From Ardenticatena sp. (GTDB taxonomy: Bacteria; Chloroflexota; Anaerolineae; Ardenticatenales; Ardenticatenaceae): 59,667 nucleotides of DNA. Position 1 is the first letter of the stretch. Each line of letters begins with the position of its first letter. Location: positions 1-59,667 of the forward strand of contig WFOS01000071.1 of assembly GCA_015487975.1 (NCBI GenBank), written 5' to 3'. This document shows, piece by piece, positions 16,771 to 24,931 of the stretch. Made by a program: the position numbers and the translations under genes. The notes below the pieces were generated by a model. The model saw only the letters and a list, made by a program, of their open reading frames with translations. It had not been told where the DNA came from and made no database searches.

Positions 16771-18657
16771 ATGCCTGGCCGCTCTTTTCAGCGCCTTTTG
16801 CTGCATATCCTGTTGTTCATCGTACCGGGCGTGCACATCGCCGGGGTGATACACGCCCCTGCCCCCATTCATGCCGACGCCCCACCCTTTGCCCGCCGCC
16901 TGGATAGGCCAATCACCGCCCTGGCGCCCCATCCCGACGGCCTGCTCATCGGCACACCACGCGGCTTGTGGCTCTGGCCGCCGAACCAGCCAGCGCCGCT
17001 CCGCATCCCCCTGCCTGACGGCGTCGCTGCCGTTACCGCCATCGCCACAACACCATCGGGCATTGCCTGGGTTGCTGACGAGCACGGGTTGCTCGTCCAC
17101 ACCCCCGATTGCTGGCAAGACGCAGCCTGTCCCTTCCAACGCATGGAGATGCCAGCGGGCATTCTCCCACGTGCCATCGCCACTGATGGGAGCATCGCCT
17201 CGCCCACTGGTGTTTTTCGCCCCACTGCAACTGGCTGGCAACGCCTCGACGATACGCCGTACGGGATCACGGCGTTGGCCGTGTTCAGCAACACGCGCTG
17301 GGCCCTCACGCCGCACGAAGGCTTGTGGCAACAGACCGCCAACGGGTGGCGTACCATTCCACTGCCTGGCATGCCGCCCCCGGTCGCCATTGCGCCCGCC
17401 AGCAACGCCCTGCTGCTCGCCGCCGATGATGGCACCATCTGGGCACTCACCTCCACGGACAACAGACCGCGCCCTCTCATCACCGAGCCGACCTGGCCAC
17501 GCCCCATCACCGCGCTTGCCGCGGTCGAAGAGAGACTGTGGGTGGGAACGCCCTACGGGCTCTACACCAACGCACCGCTTTCCACCGGCGTCCCATCCTC
17601 CGAACGCCTGCCCGTTTTGCTCATTCCCGGCCTTGCCCCGGCCCGCGATCTCCAACAGAGCCAGTTGAAGTTTCTGGCGCGTGCGCTCCGCGCCGACGGC
17701 TACCCCGTTTTGTATGTGGACAGCACAGCCCCAACGCGCACACTCGCGCAAAACGCTGCCACGGTGCGCCATCTTGTAGAACAGGTGCAGCGTGAAGGGG
17801 CACGTGCCGTCTGGCTGATTGGGCACAGTTATGGGGGATTAGTGGCCGAAGAGGTTGCCCGCCAGATGGGGCCGAACGCCATTGCTGGTCTCATCACGTT
17901 GGGCACACCCCATCGCGGAATGCAAATGCTTCAGCCATTGGTGGAACACGCCCTCGCCGAATCCCCCGATGAAGAGGCCTTGCGCGATCTGTTGCCAGGT
18001 TCACCGCGCGGAACAGCGCCACCCAACGTGCCCCGTCTGCACATTGCTGGCACGGCCTTGCCCACAGAAGCCACCCCGCTCCTGGCGGGCTTTCCTGCCA
18101 ACGACGGGTTGATTGCTGCCACCGAAGCCCTTGGCGACCAAGCACGCAAGCGCACACTGCCCGCCCTCCACGGCTGGAACCAGCGTCTTGTCGAATGGGG
18201 AATACCGACGCTTACGGGGCCACGCAACGATGCCTATCTCGACATCATTGCGCCCTGGTTGCGGGGGGAAACGCTCCCCCGTGCCTGGTCTCCATCCCTG
18301 CCTGCCTTCGAGGCCGAGGCGATGCCATCGTGGAAGATGCTCGCCACCATCACCGTGCCAGCACAGAGCACCATCACCCATCCCATCACCGATCGCTTGG
18401 GAACACGCACATTGCTCATCCACTGGCATGGGAAACAACCAGGCACACGCTTGCAAACACCCGACGGCGAGATGTTCGACGACACGCGTCGTTTCATGCC
18501 AGCGGATATGGCCTATGCTCCTTTCGACGCATTGGGGATACGCCCTTTTACGGCCTGGGCGTGGAAGGAGAAACCTGGAATTTGGCGGCTCATCCTCGAC
18601 AATCCAACCGCCACACCCATCACCGTTTATCTCTGGCTCTCCGAACCTTCTTCTTGA
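16771..18657 (+). CDS. Secreted alpha/beta hydrolase (lipase-like) with propeller-like N-terminal domain
   Basis: A 628-residue protein. The N-terminal segment RLLLHILLFIVPGVHIAGVI...HADA is a signal peptide. Residues about 40-290 form blade-like repeats (ITALAPHPDGLLIGTPRGLW; VTAIATTPSGIAWVADEHGL; ITALAAVEERLWVGTPYGLY), like two-component-sensor or Reg_prop propellers. An alpha/beta-hydrolase of the PGAP1/lipase type follows at about 295-530, with VLLIPG and the nucleophile elbow GHSYGG near residue 350. The last 100 residues are a beta-rich module. The start at 16771 has GAAGGGA upstream; the longer frame runs into the previous terminator. The 3' end overlaps the convergent WYL regulator gene by 31 bases. 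Confidence 0.75.
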   Translation: MPGRSFQRLLLHILLFIVPGVHIAGVIHAPAPIHADAPPFARRLDRPITALAPHPDGLLIGTPRGLWLWPPNQPAPLRIPLPDGVAAVTAIATTPSGIAWVADEHGLLVHTPDCWQDAACPFQRMEMPAGILPRAIATDGSIASPTGVFRPTATGWQRLDDTPYGITALAVFSNTRWALTPHEGLWQQTANGWRTIPLPGMPPPVAIAPASNALLLAADDGTIWALTSTDNRPRPLITEPTWPRPITALAAVEERLWVGTPYGLYTNAPLSTGVPSSERLPVLLIPGLAPARDLQQSQLKFLARALRADGYPVLYVDSTAPTRTLAQNAATVRHLVEQVQREGARAVWLIGHSYGGLVAEEVARQMGPNAIAGLITLGTPHRGMQMLQPLVEHALAESPDEEALRDLLPGSPRGTAPPNVPRLHIAGTALPTEATPLLAGFPANDGLIAATEALGDQARKRTLPALHGWNQRLVEWGIPTLTGPRNDAYLDIIAPWLRGETLPRAWSPSLPAFEAEAMPSWKMLATITVPAQSTITHPITDRLGTRTLLIHWHGKQPGTRLQTPDGEMFDDTRRFMPADMAYAPFDALGIRPFTAWAWKEKPGIWRLILDNPTATPITVYLWLSEPSS

Positions 18658-19652
18658 ACAGGTACATTGGCATAAAGCACCGCCAATCGCCGCGTCTCAG
18701 CCGCCAGTTTGCGCCGCAAAGACGCCGGTTCCAGCACTTCCACCGCCGCCCCCCAGGACTTAATCCACGGCTCGATTTCCAGCGTGCCGCTCACCTTCAA
18801 CCGCATCAAGCGCCCCCCATCGGGCAACGGTTCCACAATTTGCGAAGGGTGCCAGATACTTTCATCCACACGCCGCGCCACATGGGGCGCAAAACGAAGC
18901 ACCACATCCTCGACTTCGTCATTCCAGATAATTCCCCATGCGTGGCGCAACACGTCGGACGGCAAAAAATCCTCAGGCAGCTCATATGTCTCATCCAGCA
19001 GCTGGGCGCTCAAAATACGCTCGACCTTGAACGTCACCACCAGCGGCTTGCGATCATCACGCCCTTCCAGGCGTGCCAGCAGATACACCGTCTTGTTGCC
19101 CGGTTCCAGCAAATACGGCGCCACCACATGCTCGCGGCTCTCCTCGCGCGAGGCCGCCCAATAGCGGATGCGCACCTTGCGCCCCGTTGCCCACCCCAAT
19201 GCCAGCGTCTCCAACACATGGCGAAACTGGCGGTCTTCGCCCCGCTTCGCCAGATCCTGAATGGTGTCTTGCAAAGCACGTGCCAGTGTCTCGGGCAAAA
19301 CGGTTGCCAGTTGGGCAAATGCCTGGGCAATTTCTGGGGTACTCTCATCGGCATTGCGGCAAAAAAGCCGTGCCGCCAGATAGAGTGCCGTCGCCTCGCT
19401 CAACGTCAATTGCAAAGGGGGAATGTAAAAGCCTTCGAGAATCCCATAGCGCGGCGCATTGGGTTCTTCATCCTCAGTGCTCCACAATGGCACACCAGCC
19501 TCTTCCAACGCCTTCAAATCGCGCTGAATGGTGCGCGCGGAGACCCCGCACATCTCAGCCATTTCGCGCACACGCAATCCCTGGGGGTGCCGATAGAGCA
19601 AATGGGTCAACCGGAACAAACGCGCCTGCTTGTCGCGAATAGATTCAGGCAT
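18627..19652 (-). CDS. HTH and WYL-domain transcriptional regulator (YafY family)
   Basis: A 341-residue regulator. The N-terminal DeoR/HTH_11 domain spans about residues 8-62 (RLFRLTHLLYRHPQGLRVRE, VSARTIQRDLKALEEAGVPL). The central WYL domain spans about 150-235 (ALGWATGRKVRIRYWAASRE, VAPYLLEPGNKTVYLLAR). A C-terminal WCX-like extension follows (DVVLRFAPHVARRVDESIW). WYL domains sense nucleic-acid or nucleotide ligands in DNA-damage and phage-defence regulators. The gene is monocistronic. An 18-bp palindrome just after its -10 box suggests autoregulation. It overlaps the convergent hydrolase by 31 bases. Confidence 0.88.
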   Translation of the reverse strand: MPESIRDKQARLFRLTHLLYRHPQGLRVREMAEMCGVSARTIQRDLKALEEAGVPLWSTEDEEPNAPRYGILEGFYIPPLQLTLSEATALYLAARLFCRNADESTPEIAQAFAQLATVLPETLARALQDTIQDLAKRGEDRQFRHVLETLALGWATGRKVRIRYWAASREESREHVVAPYLLEPGNKTVYLLARLEGRDDRKPLVVTFKVERILSAQLLDETYELPEDFLPSDVLRHAWGIIWNDEVEDVVLRFAPHVARRVDESIWHPSQIVEPLPDGGRLMRLKVSGTLEIEPWIKSWGAAVEVLEPASLRRKLAAETRRLAVLYANVPVQEEGSESQR

Positions 19653-19677
19653 GGGGGGTATCCTCTGTCTCCGTCAG

Positions 19678-19695
19678 TTGACAGCATTCTGTCAA
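19678..19695. promoter_or_regulatory. Palindrome at the WYL regulator promoter
   Basis: TTGACAG (19678-19684), catt and CTGTCAA (19689-19695) form a perfect 7+4+7 inverted repeat, 25 bases upstream of the WYL gene start. It lies immediately downstream of the -10 box, a repressor position. Confidence 0.6.
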
Positions 19696-19707
19696 GTCGT
19701 TGCCTTC

Positions 19708-19713
19708 ATTATA
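19708..19713 (-). promoter_or_regulatory. -10 box of the WYL regulator gene
   Basis: The minus strand reads TATAAT here. Expected transcription starts at about 19701, next to the palindrome. The -35 region (TTTCGA) is weak. Confidence 0.5.
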
Positions 19714-19734
19714 CACACCTGTGTGTTTTCTCGA

Positions 19735-19766
19735 AACAAAAAAACCCCCGCCATATATGGCAGGGC
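19735..19766 (-). terminator. Terminator of the doxX-like gene
   Basis: The minus strand reads CCCTGCCA, TATA, TGGCGGGG followed by seven T residues. It lies 30 bases past the doxX stop. Confidence 0.75.
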
Positions 19767-19793
19767 TGAAATCATCGATGCATCAGCGACCGC

Positions 19794-20183
19794 TCATCCA
19801 CCAAGACCGAACGGCCACGGCTCAGGAAGAGCCAGCAACGCCAATGCCGCTCCCAACAATGCCATATTCTTCAAGAACTGCCCCATTTCGGTCATCTTTG
19901 CCTGCTCATCCGTCTCCTTCCAGAAGGCATGCATTTGCAGCGAAACAGGCAACAAGAAAAGCACCAACGCCAAAATGCCAATTTTGGGCTGGAAACCTGT
20001 GAGCACGCTCACCCCACCAATCAGCAACAACACCCCCGACCCCAATACTGCCAGGCGTGGCGACGGAACGCCCTTTGCCTGCGCATACCCGGCCAACATG
20101 TCGGTCTGCGTAAAGTGATTCATGGCCATCATCAGGAAGAAACCGCCGTAAACGAGCCGTCCTAGCAGATGCAGAATGTTCAT
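19794..20183 (-). CDS. DoxX family membrane protein
   Basis: A 129-residue protein with four hydrophobic segments (GRLVYGGFFLMMAMNHF; LAVLGSGVLLLIGGVSVLTG; IGILALVLFLLPVSLQMHAF; LKNMALLGAALALLAL), the DoxX layout. Start ATG at 20183 follows GAGGAGGGG. DoxX-like proteins are linked to thiol or quinone redox stress, but individual functions are mostly untested. A consensus promoter and a 21-bp palindrome lie upstream, and a divergent HxlR-family regulator follows. Repression by that regulator with release by a reactive electrophile or redox signal is the obvious model. Confidence 0.85.
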   Translation of the reverse strand: MNILHLLGRLVYGGFFLMMAMNHFTQTDMLAGYAQAKGVPSPRLAVLGSGVLLLIGGVSVLTGFQPKIGILALVLFLLPVSLQMHAFWKETDEQAKMTEMGQFLKNMALLGAALALLALPEPWPFGLGG

Positions 20184-20218
20184 ATGCCCCTCCTCTGCTG
20201 CTTGTTCACTAATTTCAG

Positions 20219-20239
20219 AAATGGTATCAGATACCATTT
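20219..20239. promoter_or_regulatory. 21-bp HxlR operator palindrome
   Basis: AAATGGTATC (20219-20228), A and GATACCATTT (20230-20239) form a perfect inverted repeat. It sits at the expected transcription start of the doxX promoter, between doxX and hxlR. Confidence 0.75.
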
Positions 20240-20247
20240 TGGTAACA

Positions 20248-20276
20248 ATCATACAGTTGCAATTTGGGAATGTCAA
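20248..20276 (-). promoter_or_regulatory. Promoter of the doxX-like gene
   Basis: On the minus strand TTGACA (20271-20276), 17 bases and TATGAT (20248-20253) form a near-consensus promoter whose start point abuts the palindrome. Confidence 0.75.
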
Positions 20277-20347
20277 GGGGTTGAATATGATTGAACATCG
20301 AGCACCCCAAGATGATCATAGAAAAAACGTACGTACCTAGATGTGCT

Positions 20348-20683
20348 ATGCCACACAAAAAAACCGAGCGTCAACTTTCACAATCCAAATGTCCGATCGA
20401 ACGCGCAGCAGCGCTGGTGGGCGATCCGTGGGTGCTGCTCATTCTGCGCGAATTGCGTGAGCACGCACGCCGCTTCAATGAGTTGCGTGCGGCCATTGCC
20501 AACATTAGCCCACGTACCCTCTCAGCACGGCTCAAATTTCTGGAACAAGAAGGCATCATCGTGCGCACCGTCATTCCCGAGACACCACCACGGGTCGAAT
20601 ACAGCCTGACCGAAAAAGGGCGGGCACTTATGCCTATCATCACCCAATTGCAAGAATATGGTGAAACTTGGCTTGCCACCTGA
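20348..20683 (+). CDS. HxlR family winged-helix regulator
   Basis: A 111-residue HxlR-type regulator. It has the conserved N-terminal cysteine in SKCPIERAAALVGDPWVLLI, the RRFNEL motif, ISPRTLSARLKFLEQEGII and the wing PPRVEYSLTEKGRAL. The start at 20348 is preferred by family length, but an ATG at 20311 or TTG at 20291 is possible because no clear ribosome site decides. The single cysteine near residue 14 is where redox-sensing HxlR/YodB proteins are oxidised. It diverges from doxX across a palindrome and lies 27 bases upstream of moeA, so moeA may be co-transcribed. Confidence 0.85.
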   Translation: MPHKKTERQLSQSKCPIERAAALVGDPWVLLILRELREHARRFNELRAAIANISPRTLSARLKFLEQEGIIVRTVIPETPPRVEYSLTEKGRALMPIITQLQEYGETWLAT

Positions 20684-20710
20684 GCATCTCATGACAGGAC
20701 GGAAACACCT

Positions 20711-22048
20711 ATGAACACACCACCACCTGTTGAACGCCGAACGGTCGAAGAGGCACGCCGCGCTATTCTGGCTGCATTCGAGCAGTTGCCCGCTGAGCGG
20801 GTCTCTCTGCACGAGGCGTTCGACCGTGTGCTCGCATACGACATGCGCGCCCCGCACGACGTTCCCCCCTTCCGCAATTCGGCCATGGATGGCTACGCCG
20901 TGCGTGCTGCCGATGTCCAGCATGCCACACACGATACGCCCGTCCTTCTGCCGCTGGCTGGCACAGTGGCTGCCGGGCACCCCCCTCCACGCCCACTGGC
21001 GCCGGGAGAAGCAATGCGCATCATGACCGGTGCTCCTGTGCCCGAAGGGGCTGATGCCGTGGTGCGTTTCGAAGAGACCAGCGACACGTGGCCACCCGAC
21101 ACACGCCCACCAGGACATGTGGCGATTTTGAAGCCCGTGCGCGCCGGCGAAAACATTCGCGAAGCAGGCGAAGATGTGCGCCAGGGCACGGTGGTGCTGC
21201 CCGCCGGCACACGGCTCACACCAGCAGGGTTGGGTGTGCTGGCCTCGCTGGGGATCGCCGAAGTACCTTGCGTGCGTCAACCACGAGTGGGCATTCTGGC
21301 GACTGGTGATGAACTGGTACAACCTGGCGACCCTCTCACGCCAGGCAAAATTCGCAACTCCAACGAGTACGTCAACGCCGCGCTGGTGCGGCGTGCCGGG
21401 GGAATTCCCGTACCGCTGGGCATCGCCCGCGACACCGTCGAAGCCCTCACCAGCAAAGTGCATGACGCATTGGCGCTGGGGGTGGACATGCTCATCACCT
21501 CTGCTGGCGTCTCCGTCGGAGATTACGACTTTGTGAAGCACGTCCTGGCTGCCGAGGGGGAAATGCACTTCTGGCAAGTGAGCATCAAGCCGGGTAAACC
21601 GCTTGCCTTTGGGCTGCTGCGCGCCCCCAACGGGCATGCCATCCCCCTCTTGGGTTTACCGGGCAACCCCGTGGCGGCGTATGTAGCGTTCGAAGTCTTT
21701 GCCCGCCCCGCCATTCGCAAAATGGCTGGGCTCACGCCCATTTTGCGCCCCACGCTCAAAGCCCGCCTGCAAGAAGATGTGCGCAACAGTGGGCGGCGAC
21801 ATTACATGCGTGCGCGTGTCTGGCGCGACCCCAACAGCGGCGAATTGCGTGTCAGTACCAAAGGCGATAGCCTGCGGGTGCAGGGTTCTGGCATTCTCAG
21901 CGCACTTGTCTGGGCCAATGCTTTCGCTATCATACCCGAGACAGCCACCCAGGTGCCTGCTGGGACGTGGGTCGAAGTCGAATTGCTGGATGTGCCCGAA
22001 CACGCCCTGAGCCTGATCGACCCATCAGTCGTTACCGTCGAACCATAA
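20711..22048 (+). CDS. moeA: Molybdopterin molybdenumtransferase MoeA
   Basis: A 445-residue MoeA, the enzyme that inserts molybdate into adenylylated molybdopterin. Hallmarks in order: FRNSAMDGYAVRAADV (domain I), GEAMRIMTGAPVPEGADAVV (about 98-117), the MoCF_biosynth domain PRVGILATGDELVQPGD and SNEYVNAALVRRAGG, TSAGVSVGDYDFVKHVL, FGLPGNPVA-type loop LLGLPGNPVAAYVAF, and a C-terminal domain IV beginning near residue 355. AGGACGG precedes the ATG. It lies close behind hxlR and 29 bases ahead of a thioredoxin-fold gene. No other molybdenum-cofactor gene is in the window. Confidence 0.93.
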   Translation: MNTPPPVERRTVEEARRAILAAFEQLPAERVSLHEAFDRVLAYDMRAPHDVPPFRNSAMDGYAVRAADVQHATHDTPVLLPLAGTVAAGHPPPRPLAPGEAMRIMTGAPVPEGADAVVRFEETSDTWPPDTRPPGHVAILKPVRAGENIREAGEDVRQGTVVLPAGTRLTPAGLGVLASLGIAEVPCVRQPRVGILATGDELVQPGDPLTPGKIRNSNEYVNAALVRRAGGIPVPLGIARDTVEALTSKVHDALALGVDMLITSAGVSVGDYDFVKHVLAAEGEMHFWQVSIKPGKPLAFGLLRAPNGHAIPLLGLPGNPVAAYVAFEVFARPAIRKMAGLTPILRPTLKARLQEDVRNSGRRHYMRARVWRDPNSGELRVSTKGDSLRVQGSGILSALVWANAFAIIPETATQVPAGTWVEVELLDVPEHALSLIDPSVVTVEP

Positions 22049-22077
22049 ATCCATTTCTGCAAGAGGAGGAGTTTTCA

Positions 22078-22782
22078 GTGGCGAAAGTCAAACGTCCCAA
22101 AACACAACAACCGCCCAAGCAACAAGACATTTTCCAAAATCCGGCTTTCTGGCTGGGCAGCGGGGGGATGTTACTGGTGCTCATTATCTTGCTGGCGATT
22201 GTTGCCAATCGCAGTGGCGCATCAGCACCAGATGTCGCCGCTGTGAGTGGCCGCTTTGCTGAACTGGGGGCTGTGGGACGTACTGTTGGCCCCGAAGATG
22301 CCCCAGTGAAAATCGTCGAATTTAGCGATTACTCTTGCCCCCACTGTCTTACTGCACACAAAACGCTCCTCGACCCCATTCTCGAATACGTGGAACAAGG
22401 GCAGGTGTATTTTGAGCTTCAACCCATCGCTTTCCTTGGGGAACCAACTGTTCAAGCCACCCAGGCTGCACTCTGTGCTCAAGAACAGGGTATGTTCTGG
22501 CCCTATCACGACCGCCTCTTCCGTGCTCAGGAACAATACGGGCGCAGCGCCTTCACCGACGTGCGGCTCAAAGAATACGCGACCGACGTCGGGCTTGACC
22601 TGGACGCTTTTGCCAAGTGCCTGGATACCAAAAAGTACCTTGCCGAAGTCCAGCGATTGACCCGCGACGCCACCAACCAAGGCGTTGTCGCCACACCAAC
22701 GTTCTTCATCAACGGTCAGAAAGTCGAAGGGGCGATCCCGGTCGAGGAGTTCCGCCAACGCGTCGAAGTCCTTTTGCCCTAA
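22078..22782 (+). CDS. Membrane-anchored DsbA-like thioredoxin-fold protein
   Basis: A 234-residue protein that starts at GTG 22078 behind a very strong AAGAGGAGGAG. One membrane anchor lies at residues about 26-46 (FWLGSGGMLLVLIILLAIVA). The rest faces outward: a DsbA-like Thioredoxin_4 domain with VGPEDAPVKIVEFSDYSCPH and active site CPHC near residues 86-89. The cis-proline loop is GVVATPTFFINGQ. The usual role is disulfide formation or isomerisation of exported proteins. Extra cysteines occur in ALCAQEQ and FAKCLDT. It lies 29 bases after moeA and ends at a strong terminator. Confidence 0.88.
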   Translation: MAKVKRPKTQQPPKQQDIFQNPAFWLGSGGMLLVLIILLAIVANRSGASAPDVAAVSGRFAELGAVGRTVGPEDAPVKIVEFSDYSCPHCLTAHKTLLDPILEYVEQGQVYFELQPIAFLGEPTVQATQAALCAQEQGMFWPYHDRLFRAQEQYGRSAFTDVRLKEYATDVGLDLDAFAKCLDTKKYLAEVQRLTRDATNQGVVATPTFFINGQKVEGAIPVEEFRQRVEVLLP

Positions 22783-22793
22783 TTGAGCACGTG

Positions 22794-22819
22794 CCCCCGC
22801 TCGTCAGCGGGGGTTTTCG
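22794..22819 (+). terminator. Terminator after the DsbA-like gene
   Basis: CCCCCGCT (22794-22801), loop cgtc and AGCGGGGG (22806-22813) are followed by TTTTCG. Confidence 0.85.
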
Positions 22820-22844
22820 TTGCGCTCCTGTGGCAAGCAAATGC

Positions 22845-22873
22845 TTGAAGCCCAACGCTGGCTGTGGTATACT
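22845..22873 (+). promoter_or_regulatory. Promoter of the bifunctional-nuclease-domain gene
   Basis: TTGAAG (22845-22850), 17 bases and TATACT (22868-22873) lie 47 bases upstream of the start codon. Confidence 0.65.
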
Positions 22874-22920
22874 GTACACACCGAGCAACTTCCCTTGTGA
22901 ACCGAAAAGGAGAGGGCGCT

Positions 22921-23415
22921 ATGATTCCGGTTACAATCGACAGCATCCGGGTAAGCCTGATTTCACAACACCGTATTGTGGTGCTGAAAGAACAAGAAGG
23001 CGAGCGGCATCTTGCCATTTGGATTGGCCCGTACGAAGCCGACGCCATTACCCTCAGTCTGCAAGGCATTCGTGTCGCGCGCCCTCTAACCCATGACCTG
23101 CTGAAAAACGTCATCGAAACGCTCGGTGCCCGAGTCGAATACATCGTTGTCAACGATCTGCGCGATGATACGTTCTATGCCAACATCGTGCTCAACGTGA
23201 ATGGGGAAACGCTGGCCGTTGATTCTCGCCCGAGTGACGCCATCGCGCTGGCTGTGCGCGTGAACGCCCCCATCTTCGTGGAAGAACACGTGATGGACGA
23301 AGCCGGCATCACCCCGGAACCAGGGCACGAAGAACTTTCACCCGAAGAAGAAGAAAAACTCTCCGTCTTCAAGGATTTTGTCGAAAGCCTGGATATCGAC
23401 TTCGACGACGAATAA
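22921..23415 (+). CDS. Bifunctional nuclease family (BFN/DUF151) protein
   Basis: A 164-residue protein. The BFN (DUF151) domain covers about residues 1-130: [79 protein letters not shown]. An acidic tail follows ([20 protein letters not shown]), similar to the tail of actinobacterial and Chloroflexi homologues. Family members are described as nucleases with DNase and RNase activity, but the bacterial role is unclear. AAGGAGAGG precedes the ATG. It is bounded by a clear promoter and a strong terminator, so it is monocistronic. Confidence 0.88.
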   Translation: MIPVTIDSIRVSLISQHRIVVLKEQEGERHLAIWIGPYEADAITLSLQGIRVARPLTHDLLKNVIETLGARVEYIVVNDLRDDTFYANIVLNVNGETLAVDSRPSDAIALAVRVNAPIFVEEHVMDEAGITPEPGHEELSPEEEEKLSVFKDFVESLDIDFDDE

Positions 23416-23438
23416 CCTCGCAAGGGGGACCCCTTGCG

Positions 23439-23487
23439 CGAGGCGCGTTCAAACCCCAGCCCATTGAACGCGCCTCGTTTGTTTGTG
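23439..23487 (+). terminator. Terminator after the BFN gene
   Basis: CGAGGCGCGTTCAA (23439-23452) and TTGAACGCGCCTCG (23464-23477) pair perfectly over 14 bp, followed by TTTGTTTGTGT. A second overlapping hairpin (CCTCGCAAGG/CCTTGCGCGAGG) lies just upstream. Confidence 0.8.
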
Positions 23488-23507
23488 TACAAAGAACGCC
23501 GTATGGT
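23479..23507 (+). promoter_or_regulatory. Putative promoter of the dnaB operon
   Basis: TTGTTT (23479-23484), 17 bases and TATGGT (23502-23507) lie 33 bases upstream of the dnaB ATG. They overlap the T-run of the preceding terminator. Confidence 0.4.
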
Positions 23508-23540
23508 TGGTTGAAGAACACATCTGCCGAGAAACATGCC

Positions 23541-24923
23541 ATGACTGAACGGACGACGCGGATCCTTCCGTATAACATCGAAGCCGAAGAAGCCGTCCTA
23601 GGGGCAATGCTGATCGACCCCGAAGCGATTACCAAAGTGGCGCCCTTCTTGCGCCCCGAAGACTTCTACCGCGAAAGACACCGCTGGATTTACGAAGCGC
23701 TGCTCAACCTGCATGAACGCGACGAACCCGCCGACGAATTGACCATCGCCGATGAGTTGGAACGCATGGGGCGGCTGAGCGACGTGGGCGGTGTGGCCGC
23801 CATCCACGAACTCGCGCTGAAAGTCCCCACAGCCTTGCACATCGAACAGTATGGGCGCATCGTCGAACGCAACGCTGTCCTGCGTCGGTTGATCGAAGCC
23901 GCCGAAAATATTGCGCGGCTGGCATACGAAAACAGCGATGACGACATCGCCGAAATCATCGACCGTGCCGAAGCCCTGCTGTTCGCCGTCTCGCAGCACC
24001 GCCTGACCGGTGCGATGATTCCTATCCAGCAAATTCTGGGCGAATTTTACGAGCAGGTTGAAAAGCTCTTCCTCGAACGGCACCCCGTCGGGTTGCCCAC
24101 CGGCTTCACCGACCTCGATCGACTGTTGGGTGGCTTTCAGCCAGGCGACCTCATCATTCTGGCTGCTCGCCCGAGCATGGGGAAGACGGCCTTTTCACTC
24201 TCGATTACCGAAAATGTGGCGCTGCAACAAAATGCCCGCGTGGCTTTTTTCAGCCTTGAAATGAGCGCCGACCAGCTGGTGCAACGCCTCATCTCCAGCC
24301 AGACAGGTATCAATGCCCAGAAATTGCGCGTTGGCCCGATCACCGAAGAAGATTTGCAACGTATCTCCATGGCAGTCGATACGTTGCGCAATACGCGCAT
24401 TTTCATCGATGAAACGCCCGCCATCAGCCCCATCGAACTGCGCACCAAAGCCCGCCGTGTCGCCAGCGAGCACGGGCTTGACCTGATTGTCGTGGACTAT
24501 TTGCAATTGATGCGTGGTGCGGGGCGTACCGAAAACCGCGTACAGGAAATCTCGCAAATCAGCCGCTCGCTCAAAGCCCTCGCGCGTGAACTGCGTGTGC
24601 CCGTGCTGGCGCTCTCGCAGTTGAGCCGCCAGGTGGAAAGCCGCCACGACAAGCGCCCCATGCTCAGCGACCTTCGTGAAAGTGGTTCGATCGAGCAAGA
24701 TGCTGACGTGGTCATGTTCATCTACCGTGACGAAGTCTACAACAAAGAAACCGAGAAACCCAACATTGCCGAAATCATCGTTGCCAAGCACCGCAATGGG
24801 CCGACTGGCATGGTCGAATTACGCTTCGTCCGTGAAAATGCCAAATTTAGCAATCTCGAAACCATCTATGTGGAAGAAGATTTTGGCCCCATCGAAGGTG
24901 ACCTGGACGACATTATCTTCTGA
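23541..24923 (+). CDS. dnaB: Replicative DNA helicase DnaB
   Basis: A 460-residue DnaB. The N-terminal primase-interaction domain reads LPYNIEAEEAVLGAMLIDPE and FYRERHRWIYEALLNL. The RecA-like C-terminal motor has Walker A LAARPSMGKTAFSL (about 210-222), the FFSLEMSADQLVQRL motif, Walker B LIVVDYLQLMRG and the motif-4 region PVLALSQLSRQVESR. The ATG at 23541 fits the family N terminus; a TTG 30 bases upstream is in frame but less likely. No intein is present. It is followed after 8 bases by a DnaD-domain gene and then by a helicase-loader-like gene. Confidence 0.95.
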   Translation: MTERTTRILPYNIEAEEAVLGAMLIDPEAITKVAPFLRPEDFYRERHRWIYEALLNLHERDEPADELTIADELERMGRLSDVGGVAAIHELALKVPTALHIEQYGRIVERNAVLRRLIEAAENIARLAYENSDDDIAEIIDRAEALLFAVSQHRLTGAMIPIQQILGEFYEQVEKLFLERHPVGLPTGFTDLDRLLGGFQPGDLIILAARPSMGKTAFSLSITENVALQQNARVAFFSLEMSADQLVQRLISSQTGINAQKLRVGPITEEDLQRISMAVDTLRNTRIFIDETPAISPIELRTKARRVASEHGLDLIVVDYLQLMRGAGRTENRVQEISQISRSLKALARELRVPVLALSQLSRQVESRHDKRPMLSDLRESGSIEQDADVVMFIYRDEVYNKETEKPNIAEIIVAKHRNGPTGMVELRFVRENAKFSNLETIYVEEDFGPIEGDLDDIIF

Positions 24924-24931
24924 GATGTGCC

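Noticed and set aside
18195..19769. 524-residue plus-strand frame
   Set aside because: It spans the end of the lipase gene and the antisense of the WYL regulator; composition is typical of a shadow frame.
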